Shown here: positions 62,764 to 64,000 of the stretch, one piece after another
Layout of the letters: each line of letters starts with the position of its first letter
Position numbering within the stretch: position 1 is the first letter of the stretch
Assembly (NCBI RefSeq): GCF_000739655.1
Contig: NZ_BATR01000191.1
Span: 62,001 to 126,000, forward strand
DNA: 64,000 nucleotides
Source: Verrucomicrobium sp. BvORR106
GTDB taxonomy: Bacteria > Verrucomicrobiota > Verrucomicrobiia > Verrucomicrobiales > Verrucomicrobiaceae
Direction of reading: 5' to 3'
Program-made: the position numbers and the translations under genes
Notes under the pieces: model-generated
Seen by the model: only the letters and a program-made list of their open reading frames with translations
The model's database searches: none
What the model was told of the DNA's origin: nothing

Positions 62764-63586
62764 TTTGCCGCAGCCTCTCCTGCACTCGCGGCGAGGTCCA
62801 ACTCATCAAGTCCTCTGTAGCGCTGGCAAGAGGCACCATGGATTCAGCCAAGCTATCCAGCACCGCTGCGACATCACATCCGTAGAGGCCAGCGCCCCAA
62901 CAGGGGTTGCCTTCCACCACGGCCCATCCGACCTCCCTCGTGATCCCCACATCCAGGACGAAAGCTGGCGGCAACATCACCTCAGAATCCGCCAACAGGC
63001 TCTCAGCAAAGGCCAAAGCCTCCTCGGCCTCACCGGGAAGAAATGGCCAACTGCCGTCAGCGGACTGCGCAAGCTCTCCCCTTCTCCAGTAAGGGCTCAG
63101 CGAGGCAAGTTTACGATCACGCACAAAGCATCGCACTTCGAGTTCCCAAGTGACGGGTTCGCTGCACAACACCGGGAGAGACTCGTCAAAGGTTCCTATC
63201 TCAGGAAGATCCGCTGGTGACCGATAAACCTTGGCTTCAAAGGACTTCCCCTCCGCAGGCTTCACGAACAGAGGCCCGCCAAGACCTCTCGTCCTCCCCA
63301 ATGTAGAAACCTGTACCCGACGCTTGCGATAACGTTCAGGGAGCTTTTCAAGCCAGTCCGGAGGAGGTTCCACCAGAACGCAATCCAGTTGATCTGCCAC
63401 CGCCTCGGCAAACAGCGGTTCGGCATACACGATGAAACGCTTTGGTTGTTCCTTGAACTCCGAAGGAATCCGCCAACTTGAGAGCCGCTGCACTTCCCAG
63501 CCGCGACGCACGCACTCACGCCAGACGGTCACCGAGTCGGGAGTGACTCGCGGTGCCAGCAAGACGACCGGTGGAAAAAGGGACAT
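62717..63586 (-). CDS. R2K-type ATP-grasp protein
   Basis: 289 residues from the ATG at 63586 (SLFPPVVLLAPRVTPDS); an in-frame ATG at 63622 is possible. ATP-grasp pattern without the usual long N-terminal domains: GGPLFVKPAEGKSFEAKVY (nucleotide-binding Lys), WELEVRCFVRDRKLASLSPY and FVLDVGITREVGWAVVEGNP followed by CWGAGLYGCD, where metal-binding Glu/Asn sit. The R2K clade is known from peptide-modifying and mobile-element-linked ligase systems. The substrate is not evident. It is convergent with the toxin-antitoxin pair. Confidence 0.75.
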   Translation of the reverse strand: MSLFPPVVLLAPRVTPDSVTVWRECVRRGWEVQRLSSWRIPSEFKEQPKRFIVYAEPLFAEAVADQLDCVLVEPPPDWLEKLPERYRKRRVQVSTLGRTRGLGGPLFVKPAEGKSFEAKVYRSPADLPEIGTFDESLPVLCSEPVTWELEVRCFVRDRKLASLSPYWRRGELAQSADGSWPFLPGEAEEALAFAESLLADSEVMLPPAFVLDVGITREVGWAVVEGNPCWGAGLYGCDVAAVLDSLAESMVPLASATEDLMSWTSPRVQERLRQINPSIPAPSARSTTA

Positions 63587-63864
63587 GGTGGGGAAACTAG
63601 CATCGAATTGCATGGAATTCAAAGGCGGGGCATCTGCGGGGCAAGCAGCAGGTTACGCTGGGCGGCAGGGCAGTTTCTGCTTCTCCATGGATCAGCGAAG
63701 CAGGCTGAAGCGTGTACTACGAACCGCTTCGAGCTTCCTCCCACACTCGGGCGAGCTTGCCAATGCTCGCTCTAAGCGAACCCGCGCGAGCCGCAGACAA
63801 ACACGTGGCACAAAATCTTTTTTCTACACTTGGTTTTCACGTATCCTCTTGCACACCCTCACCC

Positions 63865-64000
63865 ATGAGCGCCACCTTCCTCTGCCGCCCTTGCCGCAAG
63901 ACTTATTCCGCCGATGAAATGCAAGGTCGGCGCGCCTGCCCCAAATGCAGAGGCCCGCTGGTGAGTCAGCAACAGCTGGATGGCTACAAGGCGGATACTC
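63865..64000 (+). CDS. Zinc-ribbon protein, 3' end cut by window edge
   Basis: 45 codons are visible from the ATG at 63865. Two CxxC pairs spaced as a zinc ribbon are seen (LCRPCRK and ACPKCRGPL). A hydrophilic segment (QQQLDGYKADT) follows. The function is unknown; a short leading zinc ribbon can precede many kinds of domain. The window ends before any further domain. Confidence 0.6.
   Translation, partial: MSATFLCRPCRKTYSADEMQGRRACPKCRGPLVSQQQLDGYKADT

Noticed and set aside
63432-63862. Plus-strand frame of 161 codons near the right end
   Set aside because: Overlaps the ATP-grasp gene on the other strand and changes to a new gene with a CxxC zinc ribbon at 63865; no domain in the first part.

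Overview
The window reads as a chromosome segment of a Verrucomicrobiota bacterium, probably of the Verrucomicrobium spinosum type (Verrucomicrobiaceae). This is an inference from content. It carries a complete four-gene Verru_Chthon cassette plus a second copy of its largest gene, a giant beta-strand-repeat protein with a PEP-CTERM tail, three copies of the cytochrome-type DUF1549/DUF1553 plus DUF1501 gene pair typical of the Planctomycetota/Verrucomicrobiota group, and a XylR-like regulator. DNA is GC-rich, so long antisense open frames are common; these were left out. I saw no rRNA, tRNA, CRISPR array, transposase or phage gene.

Layout. 1-2.8 kb: 3' part of phosphate acetyltransferase (pta), facing a RES/Xre toxin-antitoxin pair. 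2.8-6.4 kb: two divergent secreted proteins, one with a C39-like peptidase domain behind a duplicated domain of unknown role. 6.5-10.5 kb: four same-strand genes that look like a type III secretion effector locus: a small Ser/Thr-rich protein, two CesT-like chaperones and a 721-residue helical protein. 10.6-15.3 kb: first DUF1501/PSCyt1 pair. 15.3-18.2 kb: a GT-C membrane glycosyltransferase and a polysaccharide deacetylase. 18.2-35.1 kb: minus-strand block with cassette genes A-B-C-D, the beta-strand-repeat PEP-CTERM protein and a second, orphan cassette A, with a XylR-like regulator divergent from it.

36.7-53.1 kb: second PSCyt1/DUF1501 pair, then secreted glycan-degrading enzymes (heparinase-like lyase, pectate-lyase-like protein, SGNH esterase, sialate-O-acetylesterase/3-keto-disaccharide-hydrolase fusion) and cytoplasmic sugar-acid enzymes (IlvD/Edd dehydratase, SDR). 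The order suggests outside deacetylation and cleavage of an acetylated acidic polysaccharide and inside catabolism of a sugar acid. Several intergenic gaps here hold long inverted repeats. 53.4-60.5 kb: minus-strand run hmp - secreted cytochrome c - GntR regulator - PSCyt1 - DUF1501, with ATGA stop/start overlaps. An NsrR-type repressor is divergent from hmp with a perfect dyad between them. 61-64 kb: an SDR, a BrnT/BrnA-like toxin-antitoxin pair, an R2K-type ATP-grasp protein and the start of a zinc-ribbon protein.

The least described parts are the putative type III effector/chaperone locus and the Verru_Chthon cassette. The four cassette proteins look like a minor-pilin/GspK set dedicated to a surface beta-strand-repeat protein. 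All family names come from reading the protein sequences; no search was run.
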